The notes: a model not told the origin generated them from the letters alone. A DNA stretch of 64,000 nt from JAAELZ01 sp965223465 (GCA_965223465.1 OZ245025.1:2294001-2358000), one strand, 5' to 3'. Numbered from the stretch's first letter, positions 51,967 to 61,045 are shown. Numbers and translations: made by a program.

Positions 51967-53091
51967 TTATAAGCGCATGGGCATCACCAACCAGCAGGAC
52001 AATTCATCATCCGGATTTTCAAGCAAACAAACGGAATCTTTATCCTTGATATTGATGACAACTTGCTCGCTGTCAATTACTTTTAGCGCTTCGATTATGT
52101 AATTGACATTGAAGCTGGTCGTAATATCTTCACCCTCATATTCGCAATCCAATTCATCTTTTGCTTCTTCCTGCTCCGGGTTATTCGTCGAGACTTTTAG
52201 TATATTGTCATGAAAATGTAACCGTACGCCGTGGAGTCGATCATTGGTCAAAACCGCAATTCGGGTCAGTGACTCGAGAAATTGTTGCCGATCGATTTTG
52301 ATTGACTTATCCAAATCGGCTGACAGAATAGACTCATATTCCGGAAATTGGCCATTGATTAAAGTAGAAGTAATGACGGTATCGGCCGCACTTAGTTTTA
52401 TATGCTTGGTATTGAGTTCTAATTTAACATGCTCATTTTCAGTATTTTCGTCTTCCGCAATCGAAGATAACAGACGCATGATTTCTTGTATGGCTTTGCG
52501 CGGAATAATAATTTGCCGTTTATCCGGTGTTTGGTTATCCCCCAGAACCACTTCGCTTTTGGATAATCGATGACCATCTGTCGCCACTGCAACCAGTTGT
52601 TTATTATCGACTTCTAGTAAAATACCATTCAAATAATAACGTACATCCTGCGCTGCCATTGAAAAGGAAGTAAGTTCAAGAATGCGCTTAAATGCCTTGG
52701 TAGGTAGGGTAAACCGTTCTTGATAATCCATCGCCTGCAATTCGGGAAACTCAGCCGCTGGTAAGGTTTTCAGGGTAAACCGGCTTTTCGCGGAAGTCAG
52801 TATGACTTTATCCTGATCTACTTTTATATTGATGTCACTACCAGGGGGTAAGGCGCGACAAATCTCTAATAGCTTGTTGGCCGCGATTGTTATTTGCACA
52901 TCTTCCGGACCAACATCGTTTATGGTTTTATTTACTTCAACTTCCAAATTTGAACCGGTTACAGATAATTGACCATTACTTTGTTTTATTAATAAATTAG
53001 ATAAAATGGGCAAGGTTTGTCTTTTTTCGACAACGCTACTTGTTGCGATCAATGCGGGTAAAAGTTTTTCTCTGTTGATCCGGATGTTCAT
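51967..53091 (-). CDS. dnaN: DNA polymerase III beta sliding clamp
   Basis: 374 residues, the expected three-domain size. MNIRINREKLLPALIATSSVVEKRQTLPILSNLLI (read in two parts), SLTRIAVLTNDRLHGVRLHF (about 275) and the end LLENPDDELSCWLVMPMRL are standard. DnaN tethers polymerase III to DNA. Same strand as dnaA with a 248-bp gap. recF and gyrB do not follow; parS and a VWA gene do. Confidence 0.97.
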   Translation of the reverse strand: MNIRINREKLLPALIATSSVVEKRQTLPILSNLLIKQSNGQLSVTGSNLEVEVNKTINDVGPEDVQITIAANKLLEICRALPPGSDINIKVDQDKVILTSAKSRFTLKTLPAAEFPELQAMDYQERFTLPTKAFKRILELTSFSMAAQDVRYYLNGILLEVDNKQLVAVATDGHRLSKSEVVLGDNQTPDKRQIIIPRKAIQEIMRLLSSIAEDENTENEHVKLELNTKHIKLSAADTVITSTLINGQFPEYESILSADLDKSIKIDRQQFLESLTRIAVLTNDRLHGVRLHFHDNILKVSTNNPEQEEAKDELDCEYEGEDITTSFNVNYIIEALKVIDSEQVVINIKDKDSVCLLENPDDELSCWLVMPMRL

Positions 53092-53339
53092 TTTAAATTA
53101 GTTTATTACTATTATTAAGCCTGTTTGTAACGGTAAAATACAAATTATCTTTTAAAAACAATAATTTATATTGTTTTACGAGCCGTTTAGCTTGTGTGTA
53201 ACTCTAAGGTAAATTGTGTATAACTTTGTCCACAAGTTTACTCACAAAATTAGCACATCTGAAAGGGGTTTATCCACATTATATACATAAGTGTATCACT
53301 GCAGATAGTAATTCGAGTGAAAAGCTTTTGCGGCGTTCG
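53092..53339. promoter_or_regulatory. dnaA-dnaN spacer with DnaA boxes; candidate oriC
   Basis: 248 bp without a gene. TTATCCACA at 53270-53278 is a perfect DnaA box; TGTGTATAA at 53215-53223 is the R2-type box on the minus strand; TTGTCCACA at 53226-53234 has one mismatch. The adjoining 53092-53170 is very AT-rich, fit for unwinding. It may be the origin, the dnaN promoter, or both. Confidence 0.7.
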
Positions 53340-54677
53340 TCACCCACCAATTATTTTTTGGAGTTTTTTATAATCAGATTCAAAACTGACATTTGAATCA
53401 AGCAATTCATCTACCTTCTTACAGGCGTGAATGACGGTGGTATGATCTCGTCCACCAAACTCTGCGCCAATTTTAGGTAAGCTCAGATTGGTGTATTGTT
53501 TCGAAAAAGCCATGGCTAATTGCCTTGGCCTTGCTATATTGCGCGCTCGACTTTTAGACACCAGATCTGATATTTTGATATTGAAATAGTCCGCTACCAA
53601 CCGCTGAATATTGTCGACCGTCAGCTGACGGTCTTTATAAATAAGCAAATCTTTAAGTGCGTCACGCGCCAGATCAACATCAATTTCTCGGTCAGTAAAC
53701 TGTGCGTAGGCTGAAATTCGATGTAACGCCCCTTCTAGCTCCCGTACGTTTGAATGCACAACATTGGCCACAAAAAAAGCGACATCTTCTGGTAAGTTAA
53801 AGCCAAGTTTGCTTGCTTTCGCTTCCAAAATCGCGACCCGTGTTTCCAGTTCGGGTGCTTCAATCTGTACGGTTAAACCGCTGCCGAAACGCGAAAGCAG
53901 ACGTTCCTCAACACCTTGTAGAGCTTGTGGAATACGATCACTGGTAATAATAATTTGCTTTTGCCCTTCGAGTAATTGATTAAAGGTATGAAAAAATTCT
54001 TCTTGGGTTTGATTTTTACCCGCGAAAAATTGAATATCGTCAATGAGGAGTGCGTCTAGAGAACGGTAATGCGCCTTGAACGCTTCCATTTTATTGTTTT
54101 TCAAAGCGTTCACCATATCCGCTACGAATACCTCAGAGCGAATGTATACGACTTTTGCCTCTGGATTGTTATCCAACAATAAATGTCCCGCTGCTTGCAT
54201 TAAGTGGGTTTTGCCTAAACCAACGCCACCATAAATAAACAGGGGATTAAACCCGCTACCGGGATTGTTGCCGACTTGCATTGTGGCTGCCCGCGAGAGC
54301 TGGTTTGATTTGCCCTCAACATGGGTCTCAAAAGTAAAGTTCGGATCAAGTGACTGGCGCCGATTCGCGGTCGATTGTGCGTTCAGACTATGATTGATAG
54401 ATGCCGCTGGTTCTAGCTGTGATTGGGTCGGTTCGTAGGTACCGACTTCAAACTCAATAGTTTTAATTTCAGGGTCAATGGTTGCGATTGCCTTACGAAT
54501 ATCGGTGGCAAGATTACGTTTTACATAGTTGTAGACATAGCGATTGGGTGCGAGCAAACGTAATTTATTTTGCTTCATGATGGGCTGCAATGGCAGCACC
54601 CAATTATTAACTGTTTCCTCAGTAATAAGTGGTTCGAGTGTCTTTAGGCATTGCTGCCATAGCTCGTCGGTGTTCAA
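53340..54677 (-). CDS. dnaA: Chromosomal replication initiator DnaA
   Basis: 445 residues. Domain I (about 1-90) is followed by a short linker, then the AAA+ domain III with Walker A GGVGLGKTHLM (about 150-160) and Walker B LLIDDIQFFAGK (about 210-221). Domain IV carries the DNA-binding signature GGRDHTTVIHAC (about 418-429). The start codon is TTG at 54677; no ATG or GTG fits. DnaA binds the boxes described upstream and downstream. Confidence 0.97.
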   Translation of the reverse strand: MNTDELWQQCLKTLEPLITEETVNNWVLPLQPIMKQNKLRLLAPNRYVYNYVKRNLATDIRKAIATIDPEIKTIEFEVGTYEPTQSQLEPAASINHSLNAQSTANRRQSLDPNFTFETHVEGKSNQLSRAATMQVGNNPGSGFNPLFIYGGVGLGKTHLMQAAGHLLLDNNPEAKVVYIRSEVFVADMVNALKNNKMEAFKAHYRSLDALLIDDIQFFAGKNQTQEEFFHTFNQLLEGQKQIIITSDRIPQALQGVEERLLSRFGSGLTVQIEAPELETRVAILEAKASKLGFNLPEDVAFFVANVVHSNVRELEGALHRISAYAQFTDREIDVDLARDALKDLLIYKDRQLTVDNIQRLVADYFNIKISDLVSKSRARNIARPRQLAMAFSKQYTNLSLPKIGAEFGGRDHTTVIHACKKVDELLDSNVSFESDYKKLQKIIGG

Positions 54678-54802
54678 AATTTAAGCAATCTAGTATTAGG
54701 CAAAAAGGGACCGGCTAGAAACATTGTAAGATATTGATTTATAGTGTTTATTGTTATCTAAACCTTTTTAATAGGGCTTTATTCTAGAGAAGAATGGATT
54801 AT

Positions 54803-54811
54803 TTATCCACA
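54803..54811 (+). promoter_or_regulatory. Perfect DnaA box upstream of dnaA
   Basis: TTATCCACA about 125 bp upstream of the dnaA start, in a 280-bp AT-rich spacer that holds no gene. A single box in this position suits self-regulation of dnaA; an origin here is less supported than in the dnaA-dnaN spacer because only one box was found. Confidence 0.7.
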
Positions 54812-54957
54812 AAAGCCGAAACAAAAAATAAAAGCGGGTCGAGATTAGAATTAATTCTAGGGGCGTAGCAACCTTTCTAATTAAAGATGGTTGATTAAAA
54901 GAATATTCTGATGTGGAGCCCTGGACGATTTACAAAAAATCTGCCCTGGTTCATCAA

Positions 54958-55944
54958 CTAATAAGCGTCTTCTTCAACCTCCAAATACGCCAGACTTACC
55001 AGCTTTCCTAAAGACGCTTCGAGACCAGACCATTGCGCTTTATTGTCTATTTTTTCTTCGATTAGCGCTTTAATTTCAAAATCTGCCAAGCCGCTCTCAT
55101 ACCCCGCCTTCACCATATCTAAAACCAGTTGCATAAACTGCTGATAGGTTTTAATTACGTCCTGATTACCACTCTGGCCATACCCGGGCACGTAGACATC
55201 CGCGTTGATCGCGCGCAGTTTATCCAGAAAAGCAATTAAACCTTTAAAACTTCCGTCATCCATCCGTTCTAGACGATTATTCATCACAGTATCTCCCAAA
55301 AACAATACCCTTTCATCCTTGAAAAACAGCGCGATATTGGTTTGGGTATAGGTAAGCTCATCATGATATACCACCATGGTTTTACCAGCGATAGTAAATC
55401 CAGCGCCTTCGTGCACCGCATCCGTGTCCGTGGGAGCGTGATAAATCGTTCCAGCACTGGCGCCTTCGGTGAGATTAAGCATCAGCGACACCCAATTTTC
55501 ACCTTGACCCGAGTTGGCCTGTTCGATCATTCCGGGGTGCGCGTAATGCTTGGCGTCGGGGTAAGCTTCACTAACCGCCTGGTTGCCCAACCAATGATCA
55601 CCGTATATATGCGTGGTAAAGGTAGCCACAACCGGCAAACCGCTGACGGACTTTATCAGCGCCAATACCATTTCTCCGACCTGCACCGTGCTACCTACAT
55701 CAATAATGATGATTCCGCTTTCTCCCACAATAAATGCTGGATTATTCATGAACCCTTGGTTTTCCGGGTTAGGAGCAGCCAGCGGCCCGTGAACAACGTA
55801 AGTTGATGGCGATACTTGCTTGGCGGTATATTGGGCTTTTATCGGGCTGGCTTTTTCCTCGCTAGCGGTCACGCCAGCAGGCGTAAACAAAAACAAAAAA
55901 CAGGCGAGCAAATTGGGTAAGCGCAAAAAATAAGAGCTTTTCAT
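54958..55944 (-). CDS. Exported metallo-beta-lactamase-fold protein with altered metal site
   Basis: 328 residues with a signal peptide (to about residue 27). The fold motifs are clear: IIIIDVGSTVQ (about 75-85), THIYGDHWLGN (H112, Y114, D116, H117), VVYHDELTYTQTN (H194) and VLFLGDTVMNN (D218). The usual HxHxDH reads H-I-Y-G-D-H, and the late PGHG reads PGYG (Y255), so one ligand of each metal site is Tyr. Some MBL families of the quinoprotein-relay or SoxH kind are similarly exported, but assignment is open. Confidence 0.85.
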   Translation of the reverse strand: MKSSYFLRLPNLLACFLFLFTPAGVTASEEKASPIKAQYTAKQVSPSTYVVHGPLAAPNPENQGFMNNPAFIVGESGIIIIDVGSTVQVGEMVLALIKSVSGLPVVATFTTHIYGDHWLGNQAVSEAYPDAKHYAHPGMIEQANSGQGENWVSLMLNLTEGASAGTIYHAPTDTDAVHEGAGFTIAGKTMVVYHDELTYTQTNIALFFKDERVLFLGDTVMNNRLERMDDGSFKGLIAFLDKLRAINADVYVPGYGQSGNQDVIKTYQQFMQLVLDMVKAGYESGLADFEIKALIEEKIDNKAQWSGLEASLGKLVSLAYLEVEEDAY

Positions 55945-56229
55945 GGGGTGATGAGCACAAATTTAGGGGTTTGAACTTTTGATTTTTTAGTTACACCTCG
56001 CCCAATATTGTATCCTGCATCGGGGCAATTGAATCGCGTCAAGCATAGTGCATACGTTGCGAACCTGCGCTGAATTGTGACAGGCTTGCATTCAAAGCAC
56101 AGACTTTATTGGTACCCGGAAGTCTTTAGCTCAGGTGAAAACTTAAACGCTATAACTTAATAATGGGTCAACGCTTAAGCAAAAATCGTTCACTCCAGTG
56201 GCGGGCTTTACCTATGGTATCTCAGTATT

Positions 56230-56478
56230 TCACCCTGCTTGGGTGCAGCCCTGTTTTTTTATTATTCGTTCTTTTGAGGCGGGATATTTTACCAACGCCT
56301 CTTTCGGGCGAATCGGCCGTTGCACCAGATTACCACCACAATTGGGGCAGGTGAGATGTAATATATTTATCGCACAGGATTCACAAAACGTACATTCAAA
56401 TGTGCAGATCATTGCTTCATTGGATTCAGGAGGTAAATCCTTATCACAACATTCGCAATTTGGTTTTAGTGCTAACAT
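56230..56478 (-). CDS. DUF1272 family small zinc-finger-like protein
   Basis: 82 residues. The motif LKPNCECCDKDLPPESNEAMICTFECTFCESCAINILHLTCPNCGGNLVQRP (read across the domain) has eight cysteines in CxCC, CxxCxxC and CPNCGG patterns that fit a treble-clef or zinc-binding fold. DUF1272 proteins are widespread and uncharacterised. Single gene after a 285-bp upstream spacer with no features noticed. Confidence 0.85.
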   Translation of the reverse strand: MLALKPNCECCDKDLPPESNEAMICTFECTFCESCAINILHLTCPNCGGNLVQRPIRPKEALVKYPASKERIIKKQGCTQAG

Positions 56479-56513
56479 ACCTTATCTCTGGTTGAGGTGA
56501 TAATCCGTATTTC

Positions 56514-56852
56514 CTAAAGCAAAAACCCCACGATTTTCTGCTGGGTTGTTTCATCTATATCGGGAGAGGATTGGATAAATTGCTCAACAGTTTTCTCCGG
56601 GTTGGGATGCATCTGACTTTGTCTTGTAAGCGTGTTGAGTTGGTTTAATGCCTGTGTGATTCTGCTTCGTTCGGCCAGTAAATAGTTGAACTGCTGATCA
56701 CATGCCGGTACCGGCGGTGGGTAAGACCTGATTTCGGTAGATAGCGCATCTTTTTTGGTTTCGAGACAAGCCTGGATTACCAGCCATGCAGACTCGACAG
56801 CAACTCGTTTTTCTTCGGTGTGGGTCGATGGACTGTACTCTTCTGAATGCAT
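56514..56852 (-). CDS. Hypothetical soluble protein
   Basis: 112 residues from the ATG at 56852; the frame is open further upstream to 56927, but that extension overlaps the VOC gene by 58 bp. Helical, charged, with one cysteine pair (AWLVIQACLETKK, PVPACDQQF). No family recognised. Lies between the VOC and DUF1272 genes, same strand. Confidence 0.6.
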   Translation of the reverse strand: MHSEEYSPSTHTEEKRVAVESAWLVIQACLETKKDALSTEIRSYPPPVPACDQQFNYLLAERSRITQALNQLNTLTRQSQMHPNPEKTVEQFIQSSPDIDETTQQKIVGFLL

Positions 56853-56869
56853 GGCGGTGTTAAAAGCGG

Positions 56870-57253
56870 CTATTTCTGCGAGTGCAGGCCGAACATATTG
56901 CCTTCGGTATCTAATACGAGCGTGCAAAAACCATATTCTCCAATAGAAAATTTTGATTGCTCGATTTTACCCCCAGCACTTTCCACCCTTGATTCTTCAG
57001 TTGCACAATCTTCGCAGGAAAAATACACCAGGGTGTTATTACCGCCAGCCGAATGGCCTTCCATTTTAACGAGTGCACCGGTCGCGCCATATTTTTCCAT
57101 ATCTGCCGGAAAAACCCACATCTGAATATTCTTGTTTGAATCGGTTGGGTCGTTTAGTTTTTCCAGGTTTAGGTTAAATACGGCCTGGTAAAAAGCCTTT
57201 GCTCGTTCAATGTCGTCTACGTAGATTTCAAACCAGCCTACGGGATTATGCAT
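56870..57253 (-). CDS. VOC family protein
   Basis: 127 residues from the ATG at 57253, which is better spaced from GGAGG than the ATG two codons earlier. WFEIYVDDIERAKAFYQAVF (about 7-26) and the C-terminal FCTLVLDTEGNMFGLHSQ (about 108-125) make two VOC repeats. GNNTLVYFSCEDC and a glycine-rich turn (EGHSAGGNN) occur between. Close to the YdcG/PhnB-like VOC branch; ligand unknown. Confidence 0.87.
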   Translation of the reverse strand: MHNPVGWFEIYVDDIERAKAFYQAVFNLNLEKLNDPTDSNKNIQMWVFPADMEKYGATGALVKMEGHSAGGNNTLVYFSCEDCATEESRVESAGGKIEQSKFSIGEYGFCTLVLDTEGNMFGLHSQK

Positions 57254-57331
57254 GCTCATCTCCTCCGTCTATTATTGCCTAGTGGATAGCCCGATATTCG
57301 TTTGAACAATGCGGGTTGGTATACATAATGG

Positions 57332-57985
57332 CTATAGCAACACGCGCTGAACGTCATGTCTGGGCTCGATGCATTTTGGCCCTTCATGATGTCCGTTGTC
57401 AACGTATTCACTGCATTCATAGATATTGAGGGGTTCAGTATAAGGCACCATCAATGCGACCATCTCATTGATGCTCGGTTCACGCAGCCATTTTGGAATG
57501 CTATGTGGCGGTAAGATAACCGGCATACGATGATGAAAAGAATCTAGGTCTTTATTGGCTTCAGTGGTTAAGATATTAAATTGTTGTACGCCATCTGAAT
57601 TGATTTTAGCAATGCCGGCGAAAAACATTGCGTGCTCGGGTGTGTGAACACAAAAACGCGTTTTATAGTTTTTAAACTCGGGCCGGTATTTTTTATCCGG
57701 CCATTCGTAATAACGGTTTGCCGGGATAACGCAACGATGTTTTAACAATAGACTTTGCAAATAAGGCTTTTTTTTAAGCGTATCGGTTCGTGTATTAGGA
57801 TGCTTGAATTTGCCAAACTCGATTCCCCATTCCATCGGAACCACCGCATTTTGGTAAATCACATCCAGGGTCGGGCCTGGAGATATATTGTATCGAGATG
57901 GGCGTTCAGAATATAACGGCATATCAATCATATCCATGATAACGCGAATCGCTGGATTATCCGTTATGTTTAATCTGCCGCACAT
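57332..57985 (-). CDS. yedK: SOS response-associated peptidase (YedK/HMCES type)
   Basis: 217 residues. YedK forms a thiazolidine cross-link with abasic sites in single-stranded DNA through Cys2, which is present (MCGRLN). Other key residues are visible: RYNISPG, CVIPANRYYEWP (Glu, about 93-104), ILTTEANKDLDSFHHRMPVIL (His, about 143-163). An IS21 copy sits 20 bp upstream of the start, so the natural promoter is separated from the gene. Confidence 0.93.
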   Translation of the reverse strand: MCGRLNITDNPAIRVIMDMIDMPLYSERPSRYNISPGPTLDVIYQNAVVPMEWGIEFGKFKHPNTRTDTLKKKPYLQSLLLKHRCVIPANRYYEWPDKKYRPEFKNYKTRFCVHTPEHAMFFAGIAKINSDGVQQFNILTTEANKDLDSFHHRMPVILPPHSIPKWLREPSINEMVALMVPYTEPLNIYECSEYVDNGHHEGPKCIEPRHDVQRVLL

Positions 57986-58004
57986 GTTATGTATTTTTAC
58001 TGAG

Positions 58005-58030
58005 TGTTAATTTGCATCCAAAATTGACCC
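58005..58030. repeat. Left terminal inverted repeat of the IS21 element
   Basis: 26 bp, the exact complement of the right repeat at 60447-60472. A second partly matching copy (ATTTGCAC...TTTTGACCC) lies at 58034-58054, as IS21 ends often hold several transposase-binding sites. Flanked outside by the target duplication TACTGAG. Confidence 0.93.
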
Positions 58031-58076
58031 GGGATTTGCACTGAATTTTGACCCGTCTATTTGGTCTGATTATGAC

Positions 58077-58850
58077 CTAAGTTGAGTTTCTTTTTTTAGC
58101 TTTCACCTCCTTCATTTTTGCTGTTGAATGCCTGAACCGGTAACTGTCATTACCCGTTTCAATGATATGGCAGTGATGGGTTAATCTGTCCAACAATGCC
58201 GTTGTTAATTTCGGATCACTGAACACACTAGACCATTCTGCAAAATCCAGATTAGTGGTAATGATGATACTAGTCTTCTCATAGAGCCTGCTGATCAGAT
58301 GGAATAATAATGCCCCACCGCTTTGACTGAACGGCAGATAGCCCAATTCATCCAGGATCACCAGATCGGTATGCAATAAACGATTCGCCAGGCGCCCTGG
58401 TTTTCCCAATTGTTTCTCCTGCTCAAGCTGGTTGACCAGTTCAATTACGGACAGACAACGCACCCTGAGATGGCGATGCTGTATGGCCTGTACACCAATG
58501 GCTGTTGCCAGATGTGTTTTGCCCGTACCCGGGCCGCCCACGAAGACGATATTCTGCGCGTCTTCCAGAAACTCACAGCGATGCAAGGCCCGGATAAGTG
58601 CTTCATCGGCCTCGCTCTCGCTAAAATCAAAGCCAGCCAGATCTCGATAGGCCGGGAACCTGGCTACCTTCATCTGGTAGTTGATGGAACGGACTTCCCG
58701 TTCAGCCACCTCAGCCTTAAGCAAGACCTCCAGGATCGGTATCGCCTGCTGATAAGCAGGTGCAGACTGAGTGGACATGGTCGCAATGGTCTCAGCCATA
58801 CCAAACAGCTTGAGAGACTTCAACGTAGTAATCATGGCTTGCGCTTTCAT
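58077..58850 (-). CDS. istB: IS21 helper ATPase IstB
   Basis: 257 residues, DnaC-like AAA ATPase that regulates IstA-directed insertion. Walker A is GGPGTGKTHLA (about 105-115), Walker B LVILDELGYLPF (about 168-179). SVFSDPKLTTALLDRLTHHCHIIE (about 215-240) is characteristic. Its start overlaps the end of istA by 4 bp (ATGA), so both are translated together. The last residues show no loss. Confidence 0.97.
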   Translation of the reverse strand: MKAQAMITTLKSLKLFGMAETIATMSTQSAPAYQQAIPILEVLLKAEVAEREVRSINYQMKVARFPAYRDLAGFDFSESEADEALIRALHRCEFLEDAQNIVFVGGPGTGKTHLATAIGVQAIQHRHLRVRCLSVIELVNQLEQEKQLGKPGRLANRLLHTDLVILDELGYLPFSQSGGALLFHLISRLYEKTSIIITTNLDFAEWSSVFSDPKLTTALLDRLTHHCHIIETGNDSYRFRHSTAKMKEVKAKKRNST

Positions 58851-60385
58851 TGCTTGCCTCCACGAAGACGATCATAGCGCCGGGTGTTGGCCACAGGCTC
58901 ATTCACCAGCTTCAGCGCTGCAGGTGTTCGAAGCGACTTGGGACGAGGGGGGTCACTGAGCCTGCTCAGGCAATTGAGTACATGCTCCCGGGACGGGTGT
59001 TCAACCTTCAGAGCTTCGTTAACTGCCCGTTCAACCAATTGCTCATCGTGCAACAGCACCAGGGCCAGTACATCAACCATCTCACGATCACCACCAGGGT
59101 GCTTTAACAATCGGGTTTGCAGTTGTTGGAAACTCTCCGGCAGTTCCTTGAAGGGGGCACCATTACGTAACGCCCCAGGCTTACGCTGTACCACTGACAG
59201 ATAGTGGCGCCAGTCATATATTGTCCTGCCGCTGCTGCCATGATCGCGGGTAAAGACCCGTTCATGAACGGCCACCTGGCGGGCTTCAGCCACAATCACC
59301 AACCGTTCGGCATACACGCGCAGGCTCACCACCCGGTTGGCAAAGCTCGCCGGGACACTGTATCGATTATGTTCAAAGGTGATCAGACAGGTCGAGGTAA
59401 CACGTTTGCTGTGTTCAACAAAGCCGTCAAAGGCAGCGGGCACCTCCATCAGATTTGCTTGCTCCTGTTGCCAGTAATCGTAGATCGTCTTTAGTTTGTC
59501 CTGGGGATGGGCCGATTCTTGCCACAGATCAATACAGCGCTTAAGCAACCAGCGGTTCAGTTCAGCGAGCGATTTGAATCGGGGGGCATCCTGCCATATC
59601 CGGTACCGCGCATCGCGTACCCCTTTCTCCACCTGACCTTTCTCCCAGCCCGCTGCAGGGTTGCAGAACTCCGCTTCGAATAGATAGTGGCTAGCCATCG
59701 CTTGAAAGCGCCGGTTGATGGTCCGTTGCTTGCCGCGACCTACTTTATCCACCGCTGTCTTCATGTTGTCATATATCCCCCGTTCTGGAACACCACCGAA
59801 GATGCCGAAGGCATGGTAGTGCGCATCAAACAGCATCTCGTGGCTCTGCAACAGGTAGGCCCGCAGGTAGAAGGCCCGACTGTGGCTGAGCTTGAAGTGC
59901 GCAATCTGCAACTTGGTGTTCACGCCATTGATCACCGCATAGTCTTCGCTCCAGTCGAACTGGAAGGCTTCTCCTGGCGCAAAGGATAAGGGAACATAGG
60001 TGTGTTTGCCCGCACCTCGCTTTGCCTCCTGCTGTTCCTGCCTCCAGGCGCGAGCAAAGGCAGCCACTCGATCATACGAACCTGTAAACCCAAGCTTAAC
60101 CAAATCACTGTGCAGTCGCCGCATCGTGCGTCGCTGCTTGCGGTGTCTTCTTGATTCCCTAAACAGCCAATTGGTCAGTGTCTGCTCATAATCATCAAGC
60201 TTGGATGGACTCTTCCTGCTGGGGTAGCTCGGCTCCACCACGCCACTAGCGAGGTACTTGCGAACTGTATTACGGGACAGCCCGGTTCGCCTTGCTATCT
60301 CTCGAATCGGCATCCCCTGGCGGAAATGCCATCGTCTTATTACACTTAATAACGCCACGTCTATCACTCCGATTATCTCCTGCAT
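58847..60385 (-). CDS. istA: IS21 transposase IstA
   Basis: 512 residues. The N-terminal HTH is RQGMPIREIARRTGLSRNTVRKYLASG (about 22-48). The DDE catalytic core runs from FQFDWSEDYAVINGV (first Asp, about 138-152), through GIYDNMKTAVDK (second Asp, about 202-213) to the NPAAGWEKGQVEKGVRD segment with the Glu (about 245-260). A beta-barrel-like C-terminal region follows (SVPASFANRVVSLRVYAERLVI). Full length, no frameshift. Confidence 0.96.
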   Translation of the reverse strand: MQEIIGVIDVALLSVIRRWHFRQGMPIREIARRTGLSRNTVRKYLASGVVEPSYPSRKSPSKLDDYEQTLTNWLFRESRRHRKQRRTMRRLHSDLVKLGFTGSYDRVAAFARAWRQEQQEAKRGAGKHTYVPLSFAPGEAFQFDWSEDYAVINGVNTKLQIAHFKLSHSRAFYLRAYLLQSHEMLFDAHYHAFGIFGGVPERGIYDNMKTAVDKVGRGKQRTINRRFQAMASHYLFEAEFCNPAAGWEKGQVEKGVRDARYRIWQDAPRFKSLAELNRWLLKRCIDLWQESAHPQDKLKTIYDYWQQEQANLMEVPAAFDGFVEHSKRVTSTCLITFEHNRYSVPASFANRVVSLRVYAERLVIVAEARQVAVHERVFTRDHGSSGRTIYDWRHYLSVVQRKPGALRNGAPFKELPESFQQLQTRLLKHPGGDREMVDVLALVLLHDEQLVERAVNEALKVEHPSREHVLNCLSRLSDPPRPKSLRTPAALKLVNEPVANTRRYDRLRGGKQ

Positions 60386-60446
60386 TAGTTCTTCGCAGGA
60401 GGGGTTGTACGTGGGTCAAAATTCGATGCAAATACCTAGCCTTAGT

Positions 60447-60472
60447 GGGTCAATTTTGGATGCAAATTAACA
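60447..60472. repeat. Right terminal inverted repeat of the IS21 element
   Basis: 26 bp, exact complement of the left end at 58005-58030. A related sub-terminal site lies inside it at 60413-60434. The target duplication TACTGAG follows at 60473-60479. Confidence 0.93.
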
Positions 60473-60508
60473 TACTGAGTGTTTATCGGTTCTAAACGAT
60501 AGGCGGTA

Positions 60509-61045
60509 TCATCGTATTTTAGACATAAGCCATCCCAGTTTTTCGCCTATATAATTACCAGCATTCCAATAAGGATCTGTAGAGACAAATGTTCCAGGAA
60601 GTTCAGTTTGTTTGCAACCATAACTGTAACCTATAGCAACATATTTAGGAGTTTCTTTGTCCATCGTTACACATACTTTTTTCAATATCTCTATGATCAG
60701 GGTCAGGGGATAATTTTCACCCTCAATTGGCACGACAAATTTAAGTTGACTGATCAACTTCTTTTTCACACTTCTTCGTTTGTGAATTCTCAAATCTGCA
60801 TATGTGACATCTTTTTCTATAAGTTTAAGTGTAGTTCGGCCCAGATCACTTACTCGCGCAACTACAGCAATATTGGGCTTCTTTTTTACATTTACTTGTT
60901 TAAGTATTGGGATGAAGATGTCAGGAAATATTTCTATTTCTATTCGCACAATACCGTCATTATTCGTTGCAAGATAGCGAAGATGGGCATTTACTAACTC
61001 GAAATCAACATTTTCATACAAAAAGGGATATTCACTCATTGTCAC
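60509..61045 (-). CDS. Hypothetical protein downstream of the TetR regulator
   Basis: 178 residues with a GTG start that overlaps the TetR stop by 4 bp (GTGA); an ATG two codons later (61039) is an alternative. Mixed alpha/beta, no membrane segment, with a basic patch (DLRIHKRRSVKKKLISQLK, about 103-121). I recognise no family. Co-transcription with the regulator is likely. Probably adjacent to yedK before the IS21 insertion. Confidence 0.72.
   Translation of the reverse strand: MTMSEYPFLYENVDFELVNAHLRYLATNNDGIVRIEIEIFPDIFIPILKQVNVKKKPNIAVVARVSDLGRTTLKLIEKDVTYADLRIHKRRSVKKKLISQLKFVVPIEGENYPLTLIIEILKKVCVTMDKETPKYVAIGYSYGCKQTELPGTFVSTDPYWNAGNYIGEKLGWLMSKIR

Larger units (their letters stand above)
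58005..60472 (-). mobile_element. Complete IS21-family insertion sequence (2468 bp)
   Basis: The element is bounded by 26-bp perfect inverted repeats (58005-58030 and 60447-60472, beginning TGTTAATTTGCATCC) and carries istA and istB in the usual overlapping order. Secondary sub-terminal copies of part of the repeat lie at 58034-58054 and 60413-60434. The 7-bp direct repeats TACTGAG at 57998-58004 and 60473-60479 are the target duplication. Both genes are intact, so it is probably active. It splits the upstream region of yedK. Confidence 0.95.

Noticed and set aside
58410..58877. 155-codon plus-strand frame inside istB
   Set aside because: Shadow frame opposite a clear IstB coding sequence.
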